From Lachnospiraceae bacterium (GTDB lineage: Bacteria; Bacillota; Clostridia; Lachnospirales; Lachnospiraceae): 26,785 nucleotides of DNA. Numbering within the stretch: the stretch's first letter is position 1; each line of letters starts with the position of its first letter. Below, piece by piece: positions 13,606 to 21,842 of this stretch. The DNA lies in assembly GCA_009774395.1 (NCBI GenBank), contig VSNQ01000057.1:1-26785 (forward strand), written 5' to 3'. The translations under genes were made by a program, and so were the position numbers. The notes under the pieces are model-generated. The model saw only the letters and a list, made by a program, of their open reading frames with translations. It did not search any database and was not told the DNA's origin.

Positions 13606-14445
13606 GTGAAAAAGGCAACAGGAGCGGCAATTATAGCAGTATTATGTATTACAAATATTTATGTGAGTGCAAGTATGCAGATAAAGAGAACTAGTGGATT
13701 AAATAAGGAAAATGGATTTGTTTGTTCAAAGATATGGAAACAGCAGACAAGCAGCCTTCTTGGTTTAAATTATATAGATAATATAGATTATTTTGCTGCA
13801 AAACAGATAAAGACAGCAGCAATAAATAAGGAAGAAACGCGTACCTATTGGACAATTCCGTTAGGGGATTATCAGGTATCTTTGCAGGATTTAACAGCGG
13901 GAGAATCGTTGAAGCTGGTGTTTGGCAGGGGCAATATGCAGCAGGTGGTATGTGTCTATGACAAAACGGAATATATGTCACCAGAAAGTATTACGGCAGT
14001 ACCTTTTGAACAATTGCTTGGGCATAACGGCATATATATTAGTACGAAACCAAATAAATGGAGTTGTTATACCGATTATTATGGGATAGAAGATGGAGAA
14101 CTTGTCTTTTTAGCTGATAGCTGGGGTTATAAACGGGATGATTATATCATTGATATCGACGGTGACGGGGATAGAGAACTGATTTGTAACGTAACATTTC
14201 TAGGAGATGGCGCAGCGTGCACACGGGTGTACGACTATAATAGTGCACAGATATTGGTAGGATGGGGGGATATGCTGCTGGATGTTGAGTATGATAATTG
14301 GGGGACAAACAGTACATGGTCAGAATATTTACCAGAGAAAAATGTAATACGGATTTCCTATTCTAAAATAGAGGGGGGAATCGGCGAAAAGGAGTATCCA
14401 CTGGACTTGGACAAGCTGGAAATGGAGCCATATCAAAAGCCATAA
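13606..14445 (+). CDS. Secreted protein of unknown function with an acidic DxDxDGD loop
   Basis: A 279-residue protein starting at a GTG with AAAGGAGA six bases upstream. The N-terminus (MKKATGAAIIAVLCITNIYV, then SAS) is a typical signal peptide, cleavage probably near residue 22-24. Around residues 183-193 is DIDGDGDREL, a calcium-binding-loop-like motif seen in VCBS/FG-GAP-type and integrin-like repeats, followed by beta-rich sequence. There is no LPXTG sorting signal or C-terminal membrane anchor. It sits alone between a terminator and the large FliK-like gene and does not overlap either. Families of secreted VCBS-like Clostridia proteins are common and mostly uncharacterised, so I assign no function. 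Confidence 0.78.
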   Translation: MKKATGAAIIAVLCITNIYVSASMQIKRTSGLNKENGFVCSKIWKQQTSSLLGLNYIDNIDYFAAKQIKTAAINKEETRTYWTIPLGDYQVSLQDLTAGESLKLVFGRGNMQQVVCVYDKTEYMSPESITAVPFEQLLGHNGIYISTKPNKWSCYTDYYGIEDGELVFLADSWGYKRDDYIIDIDGDGDRELICNVTFLGDGAACTRVYDYNSAQILVGWGDMLLDVEYDNWGTNSTWSEYLPEKNVIRISYSKIEGGIGEKEYPLDLDKLEMEPYQKP

Positions 14446-14502
14446 AAGCAAATTAGCAGACAAACAAAGGGAAATCCCATAGAAATCTGCCAATATGGAG
14501 TG

Positions 14503-14592
14503 AAAAATATAATTTCGAAAAATAATTTCAAAATATAATTCCAAAATATAATTCCAAAAACATCTAAAGTTTTGGAATAAACGATCCGACAT
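14503..14592 (+). promoter_or_regulatory. AT-rich tandem repeats, hairpin and a weak sigma-28-like promoter
   Basis: Four AAAATATAATTCC-like units run from 14503 to 14555, the last two identical. TTCCAAAA (14552-14559) then pairs with TTTTGGAA (14570-14577). TAAA (14565-14568) followed after 16 bp by TCCGACAT (14585-14592) resembles the flagellar sigma-28 pattern TAAA-N15-GCCGATAA, which would fit the FliK-like, flagellin and FliS genes downstream. The match is imperfect. Confidence 0.3.
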
Positions 14593-14622
14593 ATAAGGTA
14601 ACGGAAGGAAATCGGCAGTATC

Positions 14623-14648
14623 AAATGGCACAGCAAAATGGCACAGCA
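14623..14648. repeat. Perfect 13-bp tandem direct repeat
   Basis: AAATGGCACAGCA is present twice back to back (14623-14635 and 14636-14648) in the leader of the FliK-like gene. It is short enough to be a replication slippage product; no function is evident. Confidence 0.6.
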
Positions 14649-14725
14649 TAGGGACTGCGAGCGTTTCCAAGCGAAAGGAATCGGAGATAAAACAAATAGC
14701 ATAGAGAAAGTATGGGGAAATGTGT

Positions 14726-17700
14726 ATGAACGTAATTTATGAATCACAATTCTCCACTTCCAGATTGGCAGAATCTGAAAACAGTGTTACAACTACATAT
14801 AGTAAGCCTTCTACCCGTACAGAGAGTACATGGGGGAGTGGCTGTTCATTAGACATCGCTGATAAAGTTATGGATAACGAGGCATACCGCGGTCATGGAA
14901 AGACGATTGAGGATCTTATGCAGCAGGCAGGGAATGCGGACGTTCAAAACCAGAAAGACTTTATGTTAGTGATGTCTAGTTGCGTTTCAGGGGAAGATCT
15001 TCAGAAAATGCAGGAGGAAGGCTTCCATCCGGGTAGTACAGATGTTGAAACGTATGTTAGTATCGTAGATAAAATCAAAGTAACACTTGCCAGGGCAGGA
15101 GTGGAAATCGTAGGCTATAATGATAATATTGATGTAGATACCATAGAGGAAATTACTGGCAGCCGTGTGGATGCCAACGCATTAATTAAGGATTTATCCG
15201 CACTTTTAAAAGAAAGTGATATGCCTGTCACAACAGAAAATATTGCGGAACTTACCAAAGCCGTTATGGAAGCATCAGGCATTACTGAAATTAGCGATGA
15301 TGCAATAAAATATATGGTAATAAATGGCAAAGAGCCAACGATTGAGAACCTTTACAAAGCCCAGTTTTCCAGTGCAGCAGGCATAAAACAGGCGCAGGGC
15401 TATTATAGCGACAGCACAGGCGGATACGGCAAATATTATGCGAAAAAGGCGGATAGCATTAACTGGGATAACTTAAAAGACCGCATGGAAACGGTGGTAA
15501 AGCAGGCAGGGCTAGACGGCGATGCGAAAACGAAAGCCGCTGCAATGGAAAATGCAAAGTGGCTGGTATCTTCTGGCATTGAATTAAACAGCAAAAACCT
15601 GACAACTGTGTCAGATTTAAAGAGCATGGAATTTCCAATGAAGCAGGAGGAAGTGCTTGATTTATGCGTAACAGCGCTTGGAAACGGCAAGTCGCCGATA
15701 AAGGCGCTGCTAACAGGCGAAACACCGATTGCAGAGCAGGCACAGCAGCTTGTAGAAACTGTAGAAACAATTTCTGACGAAGCAGTTCATGCAACTGTGG
15801 AATCGGGTGCAGAAGTCAATATTAAAAATCTAGCTGCGGCACAGACACAGATTGACGCACAGGGAACATCACAGCAGCAAAATACAGTGGCAGAAGCTTC
15901 TTTGACAGATGTTCCTTTAAAGGAAATCGAAACAAGAAGGCAGCTTGAAGAAATCCGTCTGATTATGAGTGAGGAAGCGAACCGGCATCTGTTGAAAAAT
16001 GGGATTTCTATTGATACGACAGAATTGTCGAAGCTGGTTGAAGCCTTAAAGGCAGCCGAGGAAAATATTAAAGCAGCAATGTTCCAAGGCGCAAATGCAG
16101 AAGAAAACAATCAAATGGCACAGATATACGAGGAAACGCTGACTAAGACCAAAGAGTTGAGTCAGATGCCAGCAGCGGTTATCGGCAAAGTAGCTGCAAG
16201 TGCACAAAGCTATACTTTGACCAAGCTGCATAAAGAAGGCGAGGAACTGCAAAATCAGCTTCAGGATAGTGATAAGGATGGCAAAGACAGCCAGAATGTG
16301 CAGCAGATGCAGGCGCAGTCCCAGAATCAGGACGAACAGAGCGCAGGCAGAAACGGCAGTCAGCAGCAGAAACAGGCAATGGCTTCCTATGAGGCATTGA
16401 TGACAGCGCCAAGAAAAGATTTAGGTGATAGAATCAGTAAAGCATTCCGCAATGTGGATGATATTTTGCAGGATATGGGCTTGGAAACAAGCGAACCCAA
16501 TCGGCGCGCAGTCCGCATCCTTGGCTACAACAGTATGGAGATTACGCAGGAGAATATTGACGCTGTAAAAGAAGCAGACAGTAAGATTTGCGGCGTAATC
16601 GACAGAATGACACCCGGCGTAACGCTGCAAATGATTCGCGAACAGAAAAATCCATTGGAAATGACAATGGAGGAGTTAGATGAATATTTAAACAAGCAGG
16701 ATCGGGATTACAGCGCAGATACAGAGCGTTTTTCCAAGTTTTTGCAGAAATTAGACAGAACCAACGGCATTTCGCAGGAGGAACGGGAAGCATATATTGG
16801 TATTTATCGGATGTTCCGCCAGATAGAAAAATCAGATGGTGCAGTAGTCGGAAGCATTGTTGCAACCGGTGCCGAGATGAATTTCAAAAATATGCTCTCC
16901 GCAGTTCGGACGAGAGCCGATAAAAATATGGACGTGCGTGTCAATGACGAATTCGGCGCATTAGAAAATCTAATTACCAATAAAAAAGCCATAGATGAAC
17001 AAATTATGAGCGGCTACCAGAATCAGGAGAATGAAGGCAGCGCAGAAAATCAGGAAAAAGAGCAGTATTATGCAAGGCTTTCCGGTGAGATTAATGAAGA
17101 ACTTGCAGACAAGACAGATATTGGTAAGTTAAAGGAAAGCAGTATTACCGCAGAAACAACAATTGAGCAGTTTGCAGATCAAATAAAAACGACGCAAATG
17201 TCAGAAAATGCCGAAATGGAGCAGAAGGCAGAAAATCTAAGGAACTTCCAGCGCAGTATGCAGGAGGCCGAAAAGATTGACGATGATATTATCCAAACAT
17301 TAATCGACTACGGTCAGAAAATCAGCGCTGATAATATCGAAGCCGCTTCGATGTTAATGACAGATCGCGGCGCTCTGTTCCGCCAAGTATTCGGACAAAA
17401 AAGCAATAAGGCAGAAGATGTGCCAATCGAAAAGACACAGAATACAAAAACCACGGCACAGGCAGCAGCCCAAAACACACAAGCGCAGGAAAGCAGCGAA
17501 AATACCGCTTCCGCACAGCAGGCAGAACAGGAACAACTCCTTGCTGCTTCCGATAATTTTATTGATAATTTAACAGACGCAAAGAGTGCGGACACAAGTT
17601 ATCAAGCATTTCTCAACGAAGCTAACAAGGCAGTGGAGAATATGGTATACCAGAGCGGAACATCTCATATTGATGTGAAAGCGGCAAAGGCGCTGTATAA

Positions 17701-18136
17701 AGGGCTTTCGCTGGCAGGAAACCTTGCACGTGAAGAAAACTACGAAATCCCTGTAGATATTAAGGGTGAGATTACTTCAGTAAACCTAAAAATATATCAT
17801 AATACGCTGAAAACAGGAAAAGTATCCATTACGCTTGAAAATGAAACTCTTGGCAAAGTAGCAGCGGAATTTGATGTAAAAAAAGGCAGAATTTCTGGTA
17901 TGGTGGCATATAGCAACATTCAAAATAAACATACTTTGGATCAGGTAGAGCAGTCAATTGAGAAGGAACTGTCGCAAAATGCAAATACAAAGGTCAGCAT
18001 CAGCATGGTACATTCTAAGAATGTAGATTTTAACCGATTTGGAGAGGATCGAGATTCCAATGTAGAACAGGTATCGACCAAAGAGCTTTACCAGACCGCA
18101 AAAGCGTTTATGACAGCATTAAAAGAGATTGCATAA
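14726..18136 (+). CDS. Large repeat-containing FliK-like protein (DUF6240-type)
   Basis: A 1136-residue, acidic, Gln/Glu/Ala-rich protein without signal peptide or membrane span. The ATG at 14726 has GGGGAAA at good spacing; an ATG six bases earlier is possible. The C-terminal region (about nt 17740-18040) reads SVNLKIYHNTLKTGKVSITL, then ETLGKVAAEFDVKKGRISGM and DQVEQSIEKELSQ. That is the pattern of the FliK C-terminal domain (basal-body hook-length control: LGxVxxxxxxxxGxΦxxxΦxxx). The long middle contains at least seven copies of a short helix-turn-helix-like unit, xxxGxxΦxxxNΦxxΦ. It directly precedes flagellin and FliS, which supports a flagellar role such as hook-length ruler and secretion switch. 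Canonical FliK proteins are about 400-500 residues, so this is unusually long. Confidence 0.75.
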   Translation: MNVIYESQFSTSRLAESENSVTTTYSKPSTRTESTWGSGCSLDIADKVMDNEAYRGHGKTIEDLMQQAGNADVQNQKDFMLVMSSCVSGEDLQKMQEEGFHPGSTDVETYVSIVDKIKVTLARAGVEIVGYNDNIDVDTIEEITGSRVDANALIKDLSALLKESDMPVTTENIAELTKAVMEASGITEISDDAIKYMVINGKEPTIENLYKAQFSSAAGIKQAQGYYSDSTGGYGKYYAKKADSINWDNLKDRMETVVKQAGLDGDAKTKAAAMENAKWLVSSGIELNSKNLTTVSDLKSMEFPMKQEEVLDLCVTALGNGKSPIKALLTGETPIAEQAQQLVETVETISDEAVHATVESGAEVNIKNLAAAQTQIDAQGTSQQQNTVAEASLTDVPLKEIETRRQLEEIRLIMSEEANRHLLKNGISIDTTELSKLVEALKAAEENIKAAMFQGANAEENNQMAQIYEETLTKTKELSQMPAAVIGKVAASAQSYTLTKLHKEGEELQNQLQDSDKDGKDSQNVQQMQAQSQNQDEQSAGRNGSQQQKQAMASYEALMTAPRKDLGDRISKAFRNVDDILQDMGLETSEPNRRAVRILGYNSMEITQENIDAVKEADSKICGVIDRMTPGVTLQMIREQKNPLEMTMEELDEYLNKQDRDYSADTERFSKFLQKLDRTNGISQEEREAYIGIYRMFRQIEKSDGAVVGSIVATGAEMNFKNMLSAVRTRADKNMDVRVNDEFGALENLITNKKAIDEQIMSGYQNQENEGSAENQEKEQYYARLSGEINEELADKTDIGKLKESSITAETTIEQFADQIKTTQMSENAEMEQKAENLRNFQRSMQEAEKIDDDIIQTLIDYGQKISADNIEAASMLMTDRGALFRQVFGQKSNKAEDVPIEKTQNTKTTAQAAAQNTQAQESSENTASAQQAEQEQLLAASDNFIDNLTDAKSADTSYQAFLNEANKAVENMVYQSGTSHIDVKAAKALYKGLSLAGNLAREENYEIPVDIKGEITSVNLKIYHNTLKTGKVSITLENETLGKVAAEFDVKKGRISGMVAYSNIQNKHTLDQVEQSIEKELSQNANTKVSISMVHSKNVDFNRFGEDRDSNVEQVSTKELYQTAKAFMTALKEIA

Positions 18137-18184
18137 AAAATTGCATAAATGATTTTGCAGCATTAGAAATAAGGAGAACCTAGC

Positions 18185-19870
18185 ATGAGAATAAATTATA
18201 ATATTTCTTCAATTTTAGCAAAAAACGCACTGAGCAACAACGATAACCGATTAAGCAATTCTATACAAAGGCTTTCGAGCGGTTTGAAGATTAACAGCGC
18301 GAAAGATAACGCAGCAGGGCTTGCGATATCGCGTAAAATGGACGCGCAGATTAAGAGTTTGCAGCAGGCGAATCAGAACTCCAATGATGGTGTATCCGTG
18401 GCAAATACCGTTGACGGCGCAATGGCTGAAATGCATGATATTATGCAGAGAATGAACGAGTTGGCAGTTCAGTCCGCAAACGGTACCAACTCTGATATGG
18501 ATCGTTCACAGATTCAGAAGGAGATTGATCAGCTAGTACAGGAAATTGACAGAATTGCCAATACCACAGAATTTAATGCGCAGAACCTTCTTGACGGCAG
18601 TTTTGCTCTGAAAGGATATACGAATACAGAAAACATTAAGGTTATGTCTTATGCAGAAGGTGTTACAAGCGGAACCTATGCAATTGCACAGCTTCAATAT
18701 AATTATTATGAGGACGAAATTACTTATACAAATCCTGAAAAAGAAGTGAAAACGCAGACACGTTATGAAGTAAGCAGTGATGACGATGTAAAAGCTGCAT
18801 TGGTTAACAGCGCAAGCCTTTCCGCATATGAAGCGGCGGACGCTGGCTCTACAAAAGGATACAAAGCGTTTCCTGACGGTGCAAAAGTAACTGTTGAGGA
18901 TGAAAATATTGTAATTAAGGCAGAGAATGACTTTGAAATAAAGCTTGCATTAAATAATAGAGGTTATGTTGATACAGGTATTAATACAACAACCGTGAGC
19001 AGCCGTACGAAAACAGAATGTTACCGCAATATCACGCTTACCAGCAACAGCGTAACACGTTATAATATCCGCGAAATTAATGTAGTGACAGACGCGGATA
19101 CTGGTGCAATGCAAAAGGTTTATTCTAAATCGGATTATTTTACAGATCTAAAAGAGGATTTTGCAGACTTCCTTGCCACGGAATATCCGGACTGTGATAC
19201 AGAAATAAAGAGAGTAAATGTTGATGTAGAAAACGGAATCTTTGAAATCGAAGTAGAAGCAACCAGCAAAAAAGATGGAACAGTGACGAAGGGGACACAT
19301 ACATTTAAACTGCACCAAGAGAAGAATGAATCTGGAGAAGTGGTTGAAGAAAAGACCATGGAAAGCTACCTGTATTCTACTACGATGACTACAAAGACAG
19401 AATACACGATCGGCGGGCAGAAGAACGGCAATGACAGAGGAGTAGACGACTGTATTGCACTGAATATTACGGGTATGGGTGCAATGGTTATTCAGGTCGG
19501 TGCAAATGAAGGGCAGATTATCCGCATGGAAATTCCCTGCGTGGATGCGCTGCATTTAGGGCTCGATAATCTTGATATCAGTACAGAAGAAACGGCAACA
19601 AAAGCCATTGATAAAGTTGCGAATGCAATTAATCAGTTATCTGGTATCCGTTCTAAAATCGGTGCATATGCCAATCGTTTGGAGCGTGCGATTACAAACC
19701 TTGACACTACAGAGGAAAATATGACAGCCGCTTACTCTCGTATTATTGACGTTGATGTCGCTACGGAAATGACAGAGTATACAACGGTGCAGGTACTTGT
19801 ACAGTCCTCCACAGCGATGTTGGCGCAGGCAAATGAAAGACCACAGCAGGTATTGCAGCTGCTGCAATAA
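18185..19870 (+). CDS. Flagellin
   Basis: The filament protein, exported by the flagellar type III apparatus without a cleaved signal. The conserved D0/D1 N-terminus spans about residues 1-150 (MRINYNISSILAKNALSNND, RLSSGLKINSAKDNAAGLAI, then NELAVQSANGTNSDMDR). The C-terminal D1/D0 part spans about 450-561 (GIRSKIGAYANRLERAITNL, then SSTAMLAQANERPQQVLQLL). Between them lies a variable surface insert of roughly 300 residues rich in Thr, Asp and Lys, making it longer (561) than minimal Clostridia flagellins (about 270-400). An AAGGAGA site precedes the ATG at 18185, 48 bp after the FliK-like gene. FliS follows after 143 bp. Complete, with no frameshift. Confidence 0.96.
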   Translation: MRINYNISSILAKNALSNNDNRLSNSIQRLSSGLKINSAKDNAAGLAISRKMDAQIKSLQQANQNSNDGVSVANTVDGAMAEMHDIMQRMNELAVQSANGTNSDMDRSQIQKEIDQLVQEIDRIANTTEFNAQNLLDGSFALKGYTNTENIKVMSYAEGVTSGTYAIAQLQYNYYEDEITYTNPEKEVKTQTRYEVSSDDDVKAALVNSASLSAYEAADAGSTKGYKAFPDGAKVTVEDENIVIKAENDFEIKLALNNRGYVDTGINTTTVSSRTKTECYRNITLTSNSVTRYNIREINVVTDADTGAMQKVYSKSDYFTDLKEDFADFLATEYPDCDTEIKRVNVDVENGIFEIEVEATSKKDGTVTKGTHTFKLHQEKNESGEVVEEKTMESYLYSTTMTTKTEYTIGGQKNGNDRGVDDCIALNITGMGAMVIQVGANEGQIIRMEIPCVDALHLGLDNLDISTEETATKAIDKVANAINQLSGIRSKIGAYANRLERAITNLDTTEENMTAAYSRIIDVDVATEMTEYTTVQVLVQSSTAMLAQANERPQQVLQLLQ

Positions 19871-19938
19871 ATGGAGAATAGGTATTTAGACAGGTAATGT
19901 GCTTCGTTACAGATAGGATTCATAAATAGAGAGTATTT

Positions 19939-20015
19939 GGCATCAATCGTAATAGATTGCCGTGCAGCGGTATTTCATGGATTGATGCCGTAACAGAAAG
20001 GTCAGGGGCATCAAT
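19939..20015 (+). promoter_or_regulatory. Candidate RNA switch in the fliS leader
   Basis: Three related segments lie in the flagellin-fliS gap. GGCATCAATC (19939-19948) is fully complementary to GATTGATGCC (19980-19989). The same middle segment (19981-19989) is also complementary to GGCATCAAT at 20007-20015, which includes part of the ribosome site AGGGG (20004-20008) and the first bases of the ATG at 20014. The two hairpins exclude each other: the upstream one leaves the fliS start free, the downstream one hides it. Confidence 0.5.
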
Positions 20016-20490
20016 GACAAAGGAAATGAAGCAAGTATTTACAAGGCGGATTACACAGGCAAACCGCACACAGCTTGTGGTGATTGTGTATGAAATGCTG
20101 CTGGTATATTTAGACGAAGCTGCCAGTGCGTACCAAAAGGGCGATACGGCAGAGTTTGGAAGAAGTCTGCAATTCGCACGTGACTGCATCGGCAATTTGC
20201 GGGAAAATTTGAATTTTAGTTATGGAATATCCAAAAATTTGTTTGCAATCTATAATTTTGCAGACAGAGAGCTTGCCAGTAATATCAGCGGCAACAGAGC
20301 GGAGAACCTTAATGCAATTAGAATTATTTTTAAGAAGCTTCTGAAAGCTTTTCAAAATGTCAGCAAAAAAGATAACTCCGCGCCGCTTATGGACAATATT
20401 CAAAGTGTTTATGCAGGCTTAACATATAATAAGAAGACAATTAACGAGAGCCTAGTTAGTTCTGATGTACAGAGAGGCTACTTGGTATAG
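20014..20490 (+). CDS. fliS: Flagellar secretion chaperone FliS-like
   Basis: A 158-residue helical protein. The N-terminal segment TRRITQANRTQLVVIVYEML and the following LDEAASAYQKGDTAEFGRSL match the FliS helix bundle. The NRTQLVVIVYEMLLVYL stretch is equivalent to the family's P-x-x-L-I-x-M-L-Y-D-x-A helix, with Gln-Leu-Val-Val in place of the usual core. FliS binds the C-terminus of flagellin to prevent premature polymerisation and to guide export, which fits its place behind flagellin. The start at 20014 is chosen over an upstream in-frame ATG (19957) because of the AGGGG site and domain boundaries. Its 3' end overlaps the convergent DUF2508 gene by 35 bp. Confidence 0.8.
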   Translation: MTKEMKQVFTRRITQANRTQLVVIVYEMLLVYLDEAASAYQKGDTAEFGRSLQFARDCIGNLRENLNFSYGISKNLFAIYNFADRELASNISGNRAENLNAIRIIFKKLLKAFQNVSKKDNSAPLMDNIQSVYAGLTYNKKTINESLVSSDVQRGYLV

Positions 20491-20809
20491 GGCAAAGCTG
20501 AGAAACCAGTTCATGCTCAGGGAGAAAATCATCCTTGGGTGTGTCTGGTTTTTCTTGTTCCTGCATTAATGATGCTTGTTGTAGCAGAAATCGGTAGCGT
20601 TTCAACGCAGAATTAACCTCATAAATATAGCAGTCAATCAGATCTGGATCGGTTACATTGTCAAAATTGCTATAGGCAATTTCTAAAGCGTTTTGTGTTT
20701 TTTCGATATCAGCAAGAAGCATATCGCGGGGCGTAAGGGCAGTTGGCTCAGGGGCTGGATTAGCCGAACTGAGTTTTAAGAACCGTTTAAGGCTGAAATA
20801 TGTTTTCAT
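20456..20809 (-). CDS. DUF2508 (YaaL-like) protein
   Basis: A 117-residue cytoplasmic helical protein on the minus strand. Its core, ADIEKTQNALEIAYSNFDNV, then TDPDLIDCYIYEVNSALKRY, is a textbook DUF2508/YaaL pattern. In many Firmicutes this family sits beside recR and bofA and may be linked to sporulation, but its function is unproven. Here it is on its own, convergent to fliS with a 35-bp tail overlap. An AAAGGA site precedes the ATG at 20809. The tail after the DUF (about residues 85-117) is poorly conserved-looking and proline-rich. Confidence 0.85.
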   Translation of the reverse strand: MKTYFSLKRFLKLSSANPAPEPTALTPRDMLLADIEKTQNALEIAYSNFDNVTDPDLIDCYIYEVNSALKRYRFLLQQASLMQEQEKPDTPKDDFLPEHELVSQLCPIPSSLSVHQN

Positions 20810-20965
20810 AGGAGGCTGTCCTTTCCAATAATTGTTATAAGATAGTATAAGTGAAGAAAATGCGATTTATGCGCTAAAATATAGATAAAAAACATTATAA
20901 AATATCCTAAAAATTGGTAAAAATTAACAAATAAAATTTTCTTGTTCTAATTTTTACATTTCGAG

Positions 20966-20993
20966 TGGACATTATTTTTTTTCCTGCTATAAT
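20966..20993 (+). promoter_or_regulatory. Strong extended -10 promoter ahead of the Tad cluster
   Basis: TGGACA (20966-20971) and TATAAT (20988-20993) are 16 bp apart, with TGC immediately before the -10 box (20985-20987) as an extended -10 element. The predicted start is near 21000, leaving a leader of about 225 nt before the prepilin peptidase gene. Confidence 0.6.
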
Positions 20994-20999
20994 CGAAAA

Positions 21000-21100
21000 A
21001 GTATTCAAGCTTCACCGATTGATTTTCCAATATAACAATTCGGAAAATCAATACCAGTATCATTTCGTGAAGCAGTCACAGCCGGATTCCGGCAGATTTT
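21000..21100 (+). ncRNA. Structured leader or small RNA upstream of the Tad genes
   Basis: Directly downstream of the promoter, GCTTCAC (21009-21015) pairs with GTGAAGC (21067-21073). Inside it, ATTGATTTTCC (21018-21028) pairs perfectly with GGAAAATCAAT (21042-21052) around a 13-nt loop. A third hairpin, GCCGGA-T-TCCGGC (21081-21093), follows. No T-run after the third hairpin makes it a clear terminator. I know no riboswitch class with this outline. It could be the 5' untranslated region of the Tad operon or a separate RNA; a palindromic repeat is the alternative. Confidence 0.4.
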
Positions 21101-21144
21101 CAAAAGATAGAATTATTATTACAATTGTTTCTGGAAATCATTCG

Positions 21145-21190
21145 TTAGGAACTGTTAAGAAATAACTTTTAGCTAGTTTCTTAATAAAAA
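21145..21190 (+). repeat. Degenerate copy of the dispersed palindromic element
   Basis: The left arm at 21145-21166 differs from the consensus GGAACTGTTAATAAATAAC by one base. The right arm (CTAGTTTCTTAAT from about 21173) is a poor complement. It sits between the structured leader and the ribosome site of the prepilin peptidase gene, so it would be part of the leader transcript. Confidence 0.5.
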
Positions 21191-21224
21191 TATTTGTATT
21201 GGAATGAAGAAAGGAAGGTGTTCT

Positions 21225-21725
21225 ATGGGGATTCTCATAGGTGTGTTAAGTGTTGCCGTTTTTGTGGATATGCGCCGTTATAAGATTCCGAATCTGTGTA
21301 TTGTAGTGGGAATGATAGCAGGGCTGATTATGACATATGCGTCATATTCTTTCGCAGGTGTCGGCAAAGCTTTGGCGCAGGCAGGGCTGGTGTTTTTGGT
21401 ACTGTACCCATTTTATTTGATGCGGGGGCTTGGCGCAGGAGATGTAAAGCTGTTTATTATGACTGCATGTTTTTTGCAGGGAAAGCGGCTACTGGACTAT
21501 CTGCTTATAAGTATGCTGATAGCAGGGGCGGTATCGATTTTTAAAATGATATGCTTTACAGAAAGCAGGCAGCGCTTATTATATCTGGGAAGATATCTGC
21601 GCAAAGTGGCATTAACAGGGTCAGTTGATGCGTATAATGTTGGTACTTTGCAGCCAAGGAGTGTAATCCGCTTATCAGTGCCAGCGCTTGCAGGAGCTGT
21701 GTTGCTGTTTTTGGGTGTTTATTAG
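21225..21725 (+). CDS. tadV: Tad-type prepilin peptidase (A24 family)
   Basis: A 166-residue membrane aspartyl protease that matures Flp-type prepilins, equivalent to TadV/CpaA. The two catalytic aspartates are present: D15 in VDMRRYKIPN and D73 in GLGAGDVKLF. About five hydrophobic spans are visible. It lacks the N-methyltransferase domain of larger type IV prepilin peptidases, as usual for Tad systems. GGAAGG (21213-21218) precedes the ATG at 21225; an earlier ATG at 21204 has no such site. It is followed by the TadZ, TadA, TadB and TadC genes. Confidence 0.92.
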   Translation: MGILIGVLSVAVFVDMRRYKIPNLCIVVGMIAGLIMTYASYSFAGVGKALAQAGLVFLVLYPFYLMRGLGAGDVKLFIMTACFLQGKRLLDYLLISMLIAGAVSIFKMICFTESRQRLLYLGRYLRKVALTGSVDAYNVGTLQPRSVIRLSVPALAGAVLLFLGVY

Positions 21726-21746
21726 CTAGGTTGGAAGCAGGAAATC

Positions 21747-21824
21747 TTTCAATAAAAAAGAAGCACCTATCTTGCAGAGAGAAGCAGTTGAAGTAGAACA
21801 GAGAGTTTTTCAATAAAAAAGAAG
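21747..21824 (+). repeat. Two copies of a 17-bp repeat between tadV and tadZ
   Basis: TTTCAATAAAAAAGAAG occurs at 21747-21763 and again at 21808-21824, 61 bp apart, in the 117-bp gap. The second copy runs into the tadZ ribosome site GGGAGGG. The stretch is purine-rich and could be a protein- or RNA-binding site, or slippage of a longer duplication. Confidence 0.6.
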
Positions 21825-21842
21825 AAAACAGGGAGGGTTAAA

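Noticed and set aside
14433..14747. 104- and 113-residue minus-strand frames after the secreted protein
   Set aside because: They are low-complexity Phe/Ile-rich shadows of A-rich repeats on the plus strand.
20965..21165. 66-residue plus-strand frame upstream of the prepilin peptidase
   Set aside because: It starts within the promoter, has no ribosome site, and is explained by the hairpin arms of the structured leader.
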